From NCBI RefSeq assembly GCF_000002875.2, contig NC_009420.2, forward strand, positions 1,437,451 to 1,459,950: DNA of 22,500 bases, written 5' to 3'. Positions within the stretch are counted from its first letter, which is position 1. Every line of letters starts with the position of its first letter. This document shows, piece after piece, positions 1 to 9,471 of this stretch. The notes under the pieces were generated by a model, which worked only from the letters and a program-made list of their open reading frames with translations, did no database searches and had not been told where the DNA came from. The stretch is from Leishmania infantum JPCM5. Its lineage: Eukaryota; Euglenozoa; Kinetoplastea; Trypanosomatida; Trypanosomatidae. Made by a program: the position numbers and the translations under genes.

Positions 1-131
1 TATGTTTTCATTCCTTGGCTGGCTATCCCTCACCCCCCCAATTCCCCACCACCACCACGCACGTCTCTTCGCTACCGGAACGAGGAAGCAACTCACGACT
101 GTCTTCGTAGCTTCAATCAACGCACTACAAA
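1..131 (+). promoter_or_regulatory. 5' flank and candidate trans-splice acceptor of the NAC beta gene
   Basis: This is pyrimidine-rich leader sequence with a C run and CCA repeats, followed by a TCTTCGTAG acceptor-like AG at 109-110. Splicing there would leave a 5' UTR of about 21 nt before the ATG at 132. The start of the flank is cut by the window edge, so an acceptor further upstream cannot be excluded. Confidence 0.4.
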
Positions 132-443
132 ATGCCGATTACGCAGGAACAACTGAAGCGCCGCGCCGAGATGGTGCGCACCGGTGGCAAGGGCTCCATG
201 CGCCGCACCACCAAGGCCCACCACAAGAGCACTGGCGATGACAAGAAGGTTCAGGTCACCCTCCGCCGCCTGGGCGTCACCCCCTTCAGCGATATCGACG
301 AGGCCGTGTTCTACCGCCAGGACGGCAGCGCCTACTACTTCTCCAAGCCGAAGGTGCAGGCCTCCATGCAGACGCAGTGCTTCGTGGTGTCGGGTGACTA
401 CGATGTAAAGTCCGCCGATGAGGTGGATGCCAAGAAGGACTAA
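132..443 (+). CDS. Nascent polypeptide-associated complex beta subunit (BTF3-like)
   Basis: The 103-residue product matches the NAC beta/BTF3 family from memory. NAC beta pairs with NAC alpha, binds ribosomes near the exit tunnel and shields nascent chains from mis-targeting to the ER. Seen here: an N-terminal helix with the family-like GGKGSMRR (residues 18-25), a basic stretch to about residue 33 corresponding to the ribosome-binding RRK-type motif of other eukaryotes, then the NAC beta-barrel core (about 35-90) with DDKKVQVTLRRLGV and PKVQAS. The protein stops soon after the core (acidic/lysine tail DEVDAKKD). It is therefore clearly shorter than the roughly 160-residue animal proteins, which is a natural short form rather than a visible break. 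The basic motif is weaker than in animals (RRTTKAHHK). The ATG at 132 is preferred because the family's N-terminal helix begins directly after it. Confidence 0.93.
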   Translation: MPITQEQLKRRAEMVRTGGKGSMRRTTKAHHKSTGDDKKVQVTLRRLGVTPFSDIDEAVFYRQDGSAYYFSKPKVQASMQTQCFVVSGDYDVKSADEVDAKKD

Positions 444-1309
444 GTTGCCAAGGCTTCTCTACGCCGCTCAGCTTCTCAGACACTGCTGTGAGCCCTCTCT
501 TCTCTCCCCTCCACAAGCCGCCGCTGACCTCTCCCGCTGCCGCACCCTTGCTTCCTTCAAGAGGCGAAGGACAGTCGAGAGGGTTGGTGGGTGGAGAAGA
601 TGAGCCGCCACACAGCTGGTGGGAAAGGGTGAGCAAAGATAAAGACGGGAGGAGGCAGACAGACCGCGCGTCTGTTCTTCTCGCTACACCTGTTGTTTCG
701 ACCCTCCCCGCCTCACTCTCTGCCCCTCTTCTCTTCACGTTGTGACGTGCGAACCTTTTCTTTCGTTCTTTTCTCGTCGCTCATTTACCTCAACACAAAT
801 GAATCAGCACAACAACAACGCGCACCCACACGCGCACGCATGCACAAGGACGCGCTTTTTTTTTGGGGGGGGCGACAGTGGTTGCCGTCATGGATTGCAG
901 CAGCAGCAAGACTTGCGCATTGAGACTCCCTAGTTTTCTAGCGACTCCCCCCTGAAAGCTGCTTGTGCTCCTTCCCTCTCTCTAATTATGAGCGTGCGAA
1001 GTGGCTGTGCGGCTCTGAGCGGATTTACGTGACCGCGGAGTTTGGATAGGGGGTTAGGGTAGGTGGAACCGCTGCAGCAGGCGAGGCCTTGCATCTCTCT
1101 GTTCTCCTTATCCGCTTTTTTCTTTCCTCTCACTCATGGCGGGTGTGCGGTGACGTCGTTGATGGTGTCTTTGGCCGCTGACGAGTTGAAGATACACTCA
1201 CACGCATACGCGAGTGCGAGAGAGAAGCAGGGGAAGCAGAGAGGACGACAGTGCGGTTTCTGTTTGTGCCATGGCGGCTTTTCTCCCTTCCTTTCCCCAT
1301 CCCCTAAGT

Positions 1310-1334
1310 CACACACACACACACACACACACAC
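1310..1334. repeat. (AC)12 dinucleotide microsatellite
   Basis: Twelve uninterrupted AC units. It is typical of trypanosomatid intergenic DNA and probably length-polymorphic. Confidence 0.95.
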
Positions 1335-2135
1335 ATGCGTGCGAATCCAATGAATGCTCGCTCTCACTGTTACCGCTTCCTCAATGCTCTTCTTCCTTAC
1401 CTCTCCGTTGCTCCCTTCCCCTTCGCTCATAAATCCACGTTACGGCTTTACCAATCACACGGCACCACAAACCTATCAAAACTTCCAGTTTTTCTCCTCC
1501 CTGCATTCCACGCATTGCCGTGTTTCCGTTCTCCCTCAGGCATTCCGCGCCTCCGGTGTGTTTTCGATATCTACCGCTCTTTTCTCTCACCCTCTCTTAG
1601 GGTGCAGCCGGTTTGTCGCTTCTTCGTGTGTCTCCTCTCGCTCTCTCTCGGCGTGCCATTCGACTTTTATACGTATATAAATTTTTCCCGCTGGTGCTTC
1701 AGCAGCAGGAAAGGAACGCGCGACCGAGTCAGGCCAACGCGAAGGATCCCTTCCCCAACACAGAAAAAAAGAAGGGCATCACGCGCTTGCAGCTCCCCCT
1801 CTCTCTACCTCTTTCGTTTCTCCAGCTTTGTGGACTCTTGTGTGTTGCTGTTCTGTCTCCCTGTGCGACGTACACCACCCAGCCCATCTGAGGAAACACA
1901 GGAGTCGCTCGCGCGCACGCGCACAAGAAGGAGGCTTAAGGCAATTATAGCGCCGTGAACGGCGCCTGTGAGCGAACAAGAGGAGATAGATTTCCTTCCG
2001 AGTGTAGTCTCGTCTTAGTGTCTTTCATCGCGTGCGCGCGCTCTCATATCTGCTGCCTACAATTTTTTTTTTCGTCTGTATTGCGTTTCTCGTTGCCGCG
2101 GCGCTCGCGTTCGAACGCCCCGTCTGACTTCAGTC

Positions 2136-2183
2136 TTTTTTTTTTTTTGACTCGTCTTTGCATTTTGTGCGGGTCTTGCGGAG
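2136..2183 (+). promoter_or_regulatory. Candidate trans-splice acceptor of the MORN gene
   Basis: A 13-base T run (2136-2148) lies in a T-rich stretch. The next AG is at 2182-2183, only 11 nt before the ATG at 2195. An alternative is the AG at 2131-2133, after the pyrimidine-rich stretch starting near 2062. Which one is used cannot be decided by eye. Confidence 0.45.
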
Positions 2184-2194
2184 CAAACATCAAA

Positions 2195-3139
2195 ATGGAC
2201 GCCATCAAGACGTACAAGTCCGGGGCCGTCTACGAGGGCACCTTCGACGGCAACATGCGCTCCGGCCGCGGACACTGGACCCACCCGCAGGGAGAGAGGT
2301 ACGAGGGTGAGTACAAGGACAACAAGCAGAACGGTCTCGGCGTCTACATCTTCTCCGAGACAGGCAAGAAATACCTCGGCAACTGGGAGGCTGGGCAGAT
2401 GAACGGTGTGGGCCTGTACTTCTTCAACCGCGACTGCACCGCTTACTACTTCGGCAACTACACCAAGGACAAGAAGGATGGCGATGGTCACTACATGTAC
2501 GAGACTGGCGTTATGACGACGCAGAAGTGGAACATGGGTGCGCTGCTGCAGGAGGAGGAGACGCAGCCGTCGGAGATCGTGGAGTGCGCGGTGAAGATAA
2601 AGGAGTTGATGGACGCTGTGCGCGCGGTGGCGCCAAAGGAGTTGGGCGAGATGCCGCCACCGTCGGAGGTGCGCACTTTTCAATTCCCGTCCGGCGCCAC
2701 GTACACGGGTCAGTATTTTGGCACCAAGAAACACGGTCGTGGCTATTGGCTGCACCCGGAGGGCGATAGCTACGAGGGTCAGTTCGATAACAACCACCAC
2801 AGCGGCTGGGGCGTCTATGTGATCGGCCGCAGTGGCAAGAAATACGTGGGCCACTGGCGCAACGGCAAGATGAACGGTATCGGCGTGTACTTCTTCAACC
2901 CGCAGGAGACAGAGTACTACGTAGGCCTGTACCGCGACGATGTGAAGAACGGCCGTGGCATGTACCACTTCGCGGAGAGCGGCGCTAGCATGGTCCAGAT
3001 GTGGGAGAACGGCGTGCTGCGACAGGAGATGGAGGCCGACGAGGCCACTGGGAAGGCGTACGAGGCGGCTATTCGAAAGATCGTAGAGGTTGTGAAGCCG
3101 TACGCGCCAAACTACGAACCGGTGACGTTCGGGTCCTGA
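2195..3139 (+). CDS. MORN-repeat protein with internal duplication
   Basis: The 314-residue product is made of MORN repeats (Y-x-G-x-[WYF]-x(4)-x-G-x-G pattern), which form beta-hairpin scaffolds in cytoskeletal, membrane-contact and radial-spoke proteins. It consists of two similar halves. Residues about 7-147 and 164-305 each carry four MORN units, a partial fifth unit ending in a Trp (W112 and W270), and a closing helix of the IKELMDAVRAVAPKE / IRKIVEVVKPYAPN type. Repeated landmarks are GKKYLGNWEAGQMNGVGLYFFN (about 58-78) and GKKYVGHWRNGKMNGIGVYFFN (about 214-235). No transmembrane segment or signal peptide is visible. The start is the ATG at 2195: the frame is open upstream, but that part is Ser/Phe-rich leader without MORN units or ATG. 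A flagellar (radial-spoke-like) or basal cytoskeletal role is plausible from the family, but the sequence does not prove it. Confidence 0.9.
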   Translation: MDAIKTYKSGAVYEGTFDGNMRSGRGHWTHPQGERYEGEYKDNKQNGLGVYIFSETGKKYLGNWEAGQMNGVGLYFFNRDCTAYYFGNYTKDKKDGDGHYMYETGVMTTQKWNMGALLQEEETQPSEIVECAVKIKELMDAVRAVAPKELGEMPPPSEVRTFQFPSGATYTGQYFGTKKHGRGYWLHPEGDSYEGQFDNNHHSGWGVYVIGRSGKKYVGHWRNGKMNGIGVYFFNPQETEYYVGLYRDDVKNGRGMYHFAESGASMVQMWENGVLRQEMEADEATGKAYEAAIRKIVEVVKPYAPNYEPVTFGS

Positions 3140-5507
3140 TACTATGTCCTTCAAAGGTGTGCTAGCGGAGACAATTGGAGAGAAAGCCCGAAGAGAAGAG
3201 CAGGAGGAGAGAGAGAGCAGGCGAGGAGACTTCTATTTTTCCTTCTTCCTTCTTGCATCCACAAGGCGCACCGCAGCAGAGCTGGCGATTCCTCCTCTGC
3301 ATCTCTTCTTTTGTGCCCCCTCCCCCTCCCCCTTGATGTGCTCTCGTGTGGATCGCCGGCATCGAAATCGGATTTACCGTTGCGTAAGCTGCCTCGGTGC
3401 ATCTTTGCCCCTCCCTTCCCTCCTTCACTCCGCCTTCGTCTTTCCTGGAGGCATCGCACTGCGGCATAGCGGAAGGGCGCCTCTGTGTGCGCATAAAACT
3501 CCAACAAAGGGCGTAGGCGCCTTCTCTCTCTCTGTGTGGGTGCGTCTGCGTTTCTCGGCTATTCGGTGCTCTCGTATGCATGTGGTGGCAGGGAGTCGCA
3601 GGTGTACGTGAGCATGTTGGGGTAGATGTGTGCCTCTTGATGGGAGGCGTGTGCGCGTGTGTGCGCCACCAGGGGTGTATGTGTGGTTTTCTCCTTCTCT
3701 TTTTTCGGGCTGCATGCCTTGCAGATTTCCGTTCCGTCTTCTTCCGTGAGGGTGCGCATGAATCGTTGTCTACACATTCAAGAGACAGCTCATGTTTCTC
3801 CCCTTCCTCATCTAGTGGCGCGCGCTCGGGCTGAAGAGCAGAAACGAGCGCCACCAAGAGCAAAGAGCGTGTCGGCGTGTGTGTGGGCGAGCACTTTTTT
3901 TTGTCGAAGTCTTTGCTGTTGGCTCACATAAATCAGCGCCTGTGTGCAGTACCCAGCGTTGTGCGAACTACGACAAGAAAGACCTTCAGAGAGAGACGAG
4001 TGTTGTTGCAGGTGGGCGTTCCTCTCGATCTTTATGACAGCAGAGCATCTCTTCGATAGGGCGTATAAAGGACAGGCAGTGATGCAAATAGCAAGCAACA
4101 ACAACAACGACGGGAACTTCACAAGAGCCCGCGAGACACCAAGTATGCCCGCGCTGCAGGGACGCAGAGAGCTCGTAAAGGAGTGGAGAAGGGGTACCGT
4201 TTGCATAACGCGCGGAGTTAGAGGTGAGGCGACGTGCGCGATGACGCTCGATGCAGCGGCGTTCGTTGTGTAGACACTGTCGCCTGTGCGGTATCGCGGG
4301 CAAAAGCGCGAAAGGTGGTCTGTGGGGCCCTGCTGTCTTCTCCGGATGAAGGAGCACTCTCTCACGCTTCCTCGGTGCGACGGCGCCGGTACTGCTGCGA
4401 CGCCGAGGCTGTGGTACCCGTTCTCCGGACGTCGTGAAGCCTTCTCGCTCGTCTCCTCGTTTCTTGTCCTGCTCGGTCTCTTGTTTCCTCCATGCACATG
4501 CTCTTGCGCACCCGCGCACACCGCCGCACAGCTGCCTGTGCTCTGTGAGCCGATATGGAAGCATATATGCATACATATGTACTGCGTGCTGTGCGTATCT
4601 TCCGCACCCGCCTCGTTGCCTCATTGCTTTCTCTCCCTCCGGCTCTTTTTTATTTGTCCTTCCCTCTCAACTTAGTCTCCCTGCTCCCGCTACGCCCCTC
4701 ATCATTTTTCGCATGGGCGTGCGCTGAACTTTCCTCTTGGTCACGCACGTGCAAGTCATTAGCGTTGCAGCGTCTGCTATCAAACCTCATAGATCAGCGT
4801 GGCGCGACACCCATGCTTTGACTGCAGTGCTGCGTTTCTCTGTCTTCGCTCCTGCGTGTTCTCAGCGCGCTGCGGGTGTACGTCTATTATTGCATGTTTT
4901 CCCCTTCCCTTAGATCCGCATCCGCTTCCCATTCAGCAATCGTGTGTTTGCTTGGAGTGCCACGTCTCTTCGGTCTGTGGCGCGCACAATCGTCTCCGTG
5001 CCGGCTCTCCTCTCTGCTTCAGAGCTGGGCCAGGCACGTGTTGCTTGTCTGCACCTTGGCTTAGCTGCGCCCAACGCACGCACACCGACATACACTCACG
5101 CCGGGACTCCTCACTCCTTTTCCCTTTCTCGTCCTCGACAGCCACGCGGAGGCGGAAGGAAAGGCGAGTGAGAGACGGTGGACAACCCCCCTCCCCCCAA
5201 CAAAAAAAAACGAAGGCGAATAGAATGACACCATAGAAGCGAGAAAAAGAAAGGCGAACAAGCACCAGGCGACGACCACCACCCAGCCGACAAGAGTATT
5301 GCCAAGCGACGGTCGCGCCCGGGCTCTGGTGTAGGTGGAGTCGACTGCATAGCGGTCTCATCAGACTCTCTTTCCGCTCCGTTTTCTTCGCAGCGCGCAC
5401 GCGCACTGTGTGCTGGGTAGTGACACGACGGGCGGCATCCGCTCCTCTCTCCCTGATTGCCATTTTCGATCCACCAACTCCGTTCTCCGTAATAATCACT
5501 TTATCTT
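3140..5507 (+). other. Intergenic region, no supported gene
   Basis: This 2.4 kb spacer lies between the MORN and CH-domain genes. The left and right parts are CT-rich. A middle part of roughly 3830-4440 has a more even base composition and no clear pyrimidine bias, but I recognise no gene or element in it. A short AT-rich, palindrome-rich patch sits near 4553-4582. Open frames on either strand (for example 3808-4572 on the - strand) give Arg/Ser/Cys/His-rich low complexity and are not called. Confidence 0.65.
5365..5393 (+). promoter_or_regulatory. Candidate trans-splice acceptor of the CH-domain gene
   Basis: A pyrimidine tract (about 5365-5389) ends in TTCTTCGCAG, with the acceptor AG at 5392-5393. 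It implies a 5' UTR of about 114 nt before the ATG at 5508. It is one of the cleaner acceptor candidates in the window. Confidence 0.55.
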
Positions 5508-8411
5508 ATGCGTGTAATGAGCGAATCCATCTTGCTCGGCAAAGCAGAGTTGCTCGCCTGGGCCGCCAGCGTCACTGGCATCTCTCCCTGCGACAAGTAC
5601 GGCGACTTGAAGGATGGGCTCATCTACCTCGCCTTGACACGGCAGCTTTTCCCTGGTGAGATCGACAACGCTATTGTGCGCCTACAGCGGCGCGGTACCC
5701 GTGATGCTGCCAAGAACTGGTCTCTGCTCACCAGTTGCCTTCGGCGCCATGGGATCCCGACCCACTTGTGCAGTCAACAGGCTGTTGAGCGCGGACACAC
5801 ACGGTACTGCTTCAACCTGCTGGTTCTCTTTTACTTCCTAGTGCGCTTAGCCCGAGGCCATCAGTTCGCCGTGGACTTTGCACAGCCGGTAGATCCTCAG
5901 CTAGCTGCTTTTCTGCAGTCCCCCGAAAGCGTGCTCGCCGTGGAGCGCAGAGTGGACATGGGCTTCAGCGAGTGCAGCAGCAGCAATGTGGGTGTGTCCG
6001 CCATAGACGAAGAGGAGGCGGGTGGGCAAGCGGACTCTGGTGCCCCGCGCAGCGTTACCCGTTTGTCATCCCCTCCATCAGTTGCCACAGCGCCCACGAC
6101 GGCAACGCCGGCGGTGCCGCTGAGACTGCCTCTCCGCTCTACCGCTTTATCAGCTGACACCTCTTCAAATCATGTCGCCCCACCGCTGCGGTGGATGTGG
6201 GCACACGAGCAGAGCTCGGCACGCGCTTTCCAGGATGCCGGTGCTTGGCGCGCACCCAGCAGGTGTAACAATAGGGGCACGGAATATTCTAAGCACTCGC
6301 CACGCGGGGCTTGCGACTCGACGTTAGTCCATGGCGCGGCACGCGCACCTGCAACTTCTGGCGGCGAGCTCGTCGCGGCAACGCTGCCGCCTCCATCCTC
6401 TCTCTTGCGCCCCTCTCCATCCACTGCGTGCGCTCCTCACCTTTACACGCAGAACCAGCTGCTAAGGGAGGAACTGGAGCACGTCAAGGCAGTCAGCCAG
6501 CTGCTTCTAACGCAGCAGCGCGGGTCGGAGGCGGCGGTCGAGATGCGCGCGTCTGCCACTCTGCACAATCAGCTAGCAAAGGCAGAGCTCGACCATCTAC
6601 ACGCCATTCGACAGTTGGAGGTGACACTGACAGCGGCGTCAGTGCACGATGGCGGCGCCAACGCTGCACCGTCGCCGCAACAATGGGCAGCACTTGCGCA
6701 TCGAGCGGAGGCTGCAGAGGCCACTGCGGTTCAGTTGTATCGCGAATATCACGAAAGCCAGCAAGTGTACGACTCCACGCTGCAGCAGCTTCGTCAGGTG
6801 TTCTGCTCCATCGCGGATATTGCGGCAGCGACTCTCTCGTCAATGCCATCCAACTCCGACAGCGCAGATGCTGCCGCGTACGAGGAGACCGTGACAGCTG
6901 CGATGATGGCGCAACTCACCGGCGTGCCCGCTATGCGAAAGGATGCATTTTGTGCACAGATGCGCGCGCTGCTACTGACGTTGAGCAGCCTACGCAGCAC
7001 AAATGCACGTCTTCAGATGGATGCAGCATCGGTGTCGCCCTATCGTGACTCCGGCGATGCGACAAGAGATTGCGCGTCGAGCTTCAGCGCCTTGCACGCA
7101 TCTTCTTCTCTCCCGCTCGAGCGAGAGAGTCTCAAGATGGCGTGCGCAGAGGCCCGCAACGCCTGTCACGGTGCGAACCCGGTCGTGCAGCGCGCCTTGC
7201 AACGCCTCACGCGTCTTGTCGACATCCTCAGTAGTGCCCTTGACGCGGCGCGCCAGGACCGAGATAGGTGGGAGCGGCGGTGCCGGCGCGCGGAAACCGC
7301 TACCGCCCAAGCCGATGCAGCCTCACAGGGAGCGCGTGCAGAGGGTGAGGCGCAGTGGCAGCAGGACTTGGTAGCGCACACTGTAGCCTCTAGCACCTGC
7401 ATAGACGAGCTTTCTCGGTTGTCCCGGGAGCGTTGTGTGCGGGCAGCGCAAGCCCATCAGGAGAGCCAAAGTCTCTGCAGTCAGGTACAGGAGGTACTTG
7501 CAATGGTGTTCTCCACAGCTGGCACCCACGAAGTGCAGTGGGCAAGCGATGAGCTGGTCGCATTGCTAGGCGCGTACGCCAGAGAACGAGCATCAAATCC
7601 AGCCATGGAAGAAGCACTTGCCGAGCAAGCAGAAACCATAGCCGCGTTGCGGGCAGATCTTCGGCGGCAGCGGGAGGCGCGGGAGCGAGCAGAGGCGCAG
7701 TTGAGCGATGGCGAGCGACGAAGACAGGTGCTGGAGCGCAAGGGTGCCGCACGACAGGCCCAGCTTCGCAGCGCCACCGAGAAGCTCGGAACGCAGAGGA
7801 ATGACTCTCAAGCGCACGCAGCGACGCTGCACCGTGCGCTGCTGGAAGAGACCTCCACTACTTCATCGACCGCACTCGCTAGTACACCGCTCACAAAGCC
7901 CTCCGCGGCTGCCACACGTGGCACACAAAAGCACATTGCAGCCAGTGGCGCGGCACCGTTGACAGAGGCTTCTCGCCACGCAGAGAGCACGCCGTACCGC
8001 AGTACAGCTCATTCGCTGTACTCTTCACCTCACCTGACCGGCGCCTTACGCTCCCCCGCTACGCCCGATGACGACATGGACAATGCCGAGGAGCGCCGTC
8101 TAATCGATCACCACCACCGCTTTCAGAGCGGCTTGCACAAGCAACACGCCTCGCCGTTGCCTTCTCCGTTAGCCTCGGCCTCGTTGCCTTCCTCTAGAGC
8201 CACCACTGCAGAGGCTGATGTACCGAGGGCGCTATCGACGGAGCGGGTCGCTGCGAGGGCCGGCCTAGCTGCGCCGACTGCTTCGCCGGCCAGAAGCACG
8301 CGGTCATCGACGGATCACCCCGCAGCTGCCTCGGCCCCGTCACTCTTGCTGTCAGCGGCGGAGCTTGAGCGGCGGAAGCAAGCGATCTTGCGCAAGTACG
8401 ACGTTGCATAA
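5508..8411 (+). CDS. EB1-like calponin-homology domain and coiled-coil protein
   Basis: The 967-residue product has three parts. Residues about 8-120 resemble the microtubule-binding calponin-homology fold of EB1: the ELLAW motif, a LKDGLIYLALTRQLFPGEI segment aligning with the EB1 helix ending in MLFPG, an N-x-x-LL segment where EB1 has NFKVL, and a hydrophobic final helix (FNLLVLFYFLVRLARG). Residues about 314-371, 397-435, 559-668 and 698-763 are predicted by eye as coiled coil. Residues about 160-300 and 780-950 are Ser/Ala/Thr/Pro-rich and probably disordered. The protein ends in a short basic helix (ELERRKQAILRKYDVA). The EB1 C-terminal EBH domain and acidic EEY tail are absent, and the protein is about three times EB1 length, so it is not a plain EB1 orthologue. 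A second in-frame ATG at 5517 could be the true start. Hook-type CH domains are the alternative. A microtubule or flagellar role is inferred. Confidence 0.85.
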   Translation: MRVMSESILLGKAELLAWAASVTGISPCDKYGDLKDGLIYLALTRQLFPGEIDNAIVRLQRRGTRDAAKNWSLLTSCLRRHGIPTHLCSQQAVERGHTRYCFNLLVLFYFLVRLARGHQFAVDFAQPVDPQLAAFLQSPESVLAVERRVDMGFSECSSSNVGVSAIDEEEAGGQADSGAPRSVTRLSSPPSVATAPTTATPAVPLRLPLRSTALSADTSSNHVAPPLRWMWAHEQSSARAFQDAGAWRAPSRCNNRGTEYSKHSPRGACDSTLVHGAARAPATSGGELVAATLPPPSSLLRPSPSTACAPHLYTQNQLLREELEHVKAVSQLLLTQQRGSEAAVEMRASATLHNQLAKAELDHLHAIRQLEVTLTAASVHDGGANAAPSPQQWAALAHRAEAAEATAVQLYREYHESQQVYDSTLQQLRQVFCSIADIAAATLSSMPSNSDSADAAAYEETVTAAMMAQLTGVPAMRKDAFCAQMRALLLTLSSLRSTNARLQMDAASVSPYRDSGDATRDCASSFSALHASSSLPLERESLKMACAEARNACHGANPVVQRALQRLTRLVDILSSALDAARQDRDRWERRCRRAETATAQADAASQGARAEGEAQWQQDLVAHTVASSTCIDELSRLSRERCVRAAQAHQESQSLCSQVQEVLAMVFSTAGTHEVQWASDELVALLGAYARERASNPAMEEALAEQAETIAALRADLRRQREARERAEAQLSDGERRRQVLERKGAARQAQLRSATEKLGTQRNDSQAHAATLHRALLEETSTTSSTALASTPLTKPSAAATRGTQKHIAASGAAPLTEASRHAESTPYRSTAHSLYSSPHLTGALRSPATPDDDMDNAEERRLIDHHHRFQSGLHKQHASPLPSPLASASLPSSRATTAEADVPRALSTERVAARAGLAAPTASPARSTRSSTDHPAAASAPSLLLSAAELERRKQAILRKYDVA

Positions 8412-9471
8412 CTCTGCGGAGAAGCGGAAGAAGAGGTTTTGAAAGAAGAGGGAATCGACTGCGGTTGCACGCTCCCGATTTTTCAAGCAGCCAGTTGAGG
8501 GCGGTGCATGCGAATACACCAGCGCACGCCCACTCAGCGACACACACACACACACACAAACATGCACATGTGTACATTCATACACACCGACACGGAGGTG
8601 AAAAACTCAATGCCGTCGTGCTTGGTATGATGGTGCGCGATCTCCCCTGCCTCTCCATCCCTCCCCCTCCCTGCCTCCACAGCTCACATCGCACCCGAAC
8701 AAGCGCACAAGAGCTGAAGGAAACGAGACATGGAGAGGCAGCAAAGCGAAAACGAAAAGCGTGGCCCACCTGCTCTTCGCCGTGGGGGCCACACAGACGC
8801 ACTTCACAGCACACTGCCGTGAACGGATATCGATTAGCAACATAGCAGAAGAGGCAGCCACAGGAAAAGGCGACCATACTGAAGGAGCGCGTGCACAACC
8901 ACCGCATCATGCTTTCCTCCCTCTTCCTGATTTCAACGTCTGCATCGCCGCCTGGTGGAAGTCGGGCTGCGGATGTGCTTCACTCTTCATTCCTTCCGCC
9001 TCGCACCTTTGCTCTTGTGCATGCTGTTTTTTTTTTCCATGTTGTTTTTCCCCCTCTCTGCCTCCATAATCCATCCACTCCCGTGTTTTGTGTGCGTATG
9101 CGTCGGGGTGTCTTGACTTGCACGGCTGCATCTTAGCTGTGTCGATGCCATCGGTTTCCATTTCTTTCTCCTACTCGCTTTCTTGCGGTTGCACATCGGT
9201 CAATGTCATCTACCGCTACCTGCATTTCTCTTTCGCCTTGTCTCTACCAATATCTCTTTTCCGCCGCCACCACCACCACCACGCTTAGCTACCCCGCCTC
9301 TTCACTTGCGGTTTCCCTCTCCTTTCACGGAACCACTTACCCTTACGCCCCTACCTCCCACAAGGTACCACGCCTGATCTCTCTGCCGCTGCCTCGCAGG
9401 CTCCTCTTTTTCTTTCCACGTCGCCACCGCTACCGCCTAGCGTCCTCCTCAAGATAGATTACCCCGCAGCC
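8412..9471 (+). other. Intergenic region with CA repeat and candidate splice acceptors
   Basis: This 1.06 kb spacer has no supported gene. It contains a CA microsatellite (8541-8558), T-rich stretches near 9020-9060 and a CCA-triplet run (9267-9282). Two acceptor candidates precede the T-protein: the AG at 9398-9399 after a CT-rich stretch (CTGCCTCGCAG) and the AG at 9439-9440 (CTACCGCCTAG). These would give 5' UTRs of about 72 or 31 nt. Confidence 0.6.
8541..8558. repeat. (CA)n microsatellite
   Basis: About nine CA units, directly followed by mixed CA/TG sequence up to about 8590. Confidence 0.9.

Larger units (their letters stand above)
444..2194 (+). other. Intergenic region, no supported gene
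   Basis: This 1.75 kb spacer would hold the 3' UTR of the NAC beta gene and the 5' leader of the MORN gene. It is mostly pyrimidine-rich on the + strand. It contains a T9G8 homopolymer junction at 856-872, a 24-base AC microsatellite at 1311-1334 and many CT-rich runs. Open frames here (for example 1335-1958, 207 codons) translate to Ser/Leu/Phe/Arg/Pro-rich low complexity with no family resemblance, so I do not call them. Confidence 0.7.

Noticed and set aside
1047..1061. Telomere-like GGGTTAGGG
   Set aside because: There is a single TTAGGG unit only, with no array; chance occurrence.
1335..1958. 207-codon frame before the MORN gene
   Set aside because: It begins at the end of the AC microsatellite and is low complexity throughout.
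2106..2119. GTTCGAAC resembling a tRNA B box
   Set aside because: There is no A box, acceptor stem or cloverleaf nearby; it is just a short palindrome.
1955..2194. 80-codon N-terminal extension of the MORN frame
   Set aside because: It starts at GTG, is leader-like sequence with a T13 run, and has no ATG before 2195.
2057..3154. 365-codon - strand frame opposite the MORN gene
   Set aside because: It is a shadow of a GC-biased coding sequence; its Val/Leu/His/Arg-rich translation has no family features, and the other strand is clearly MORN.
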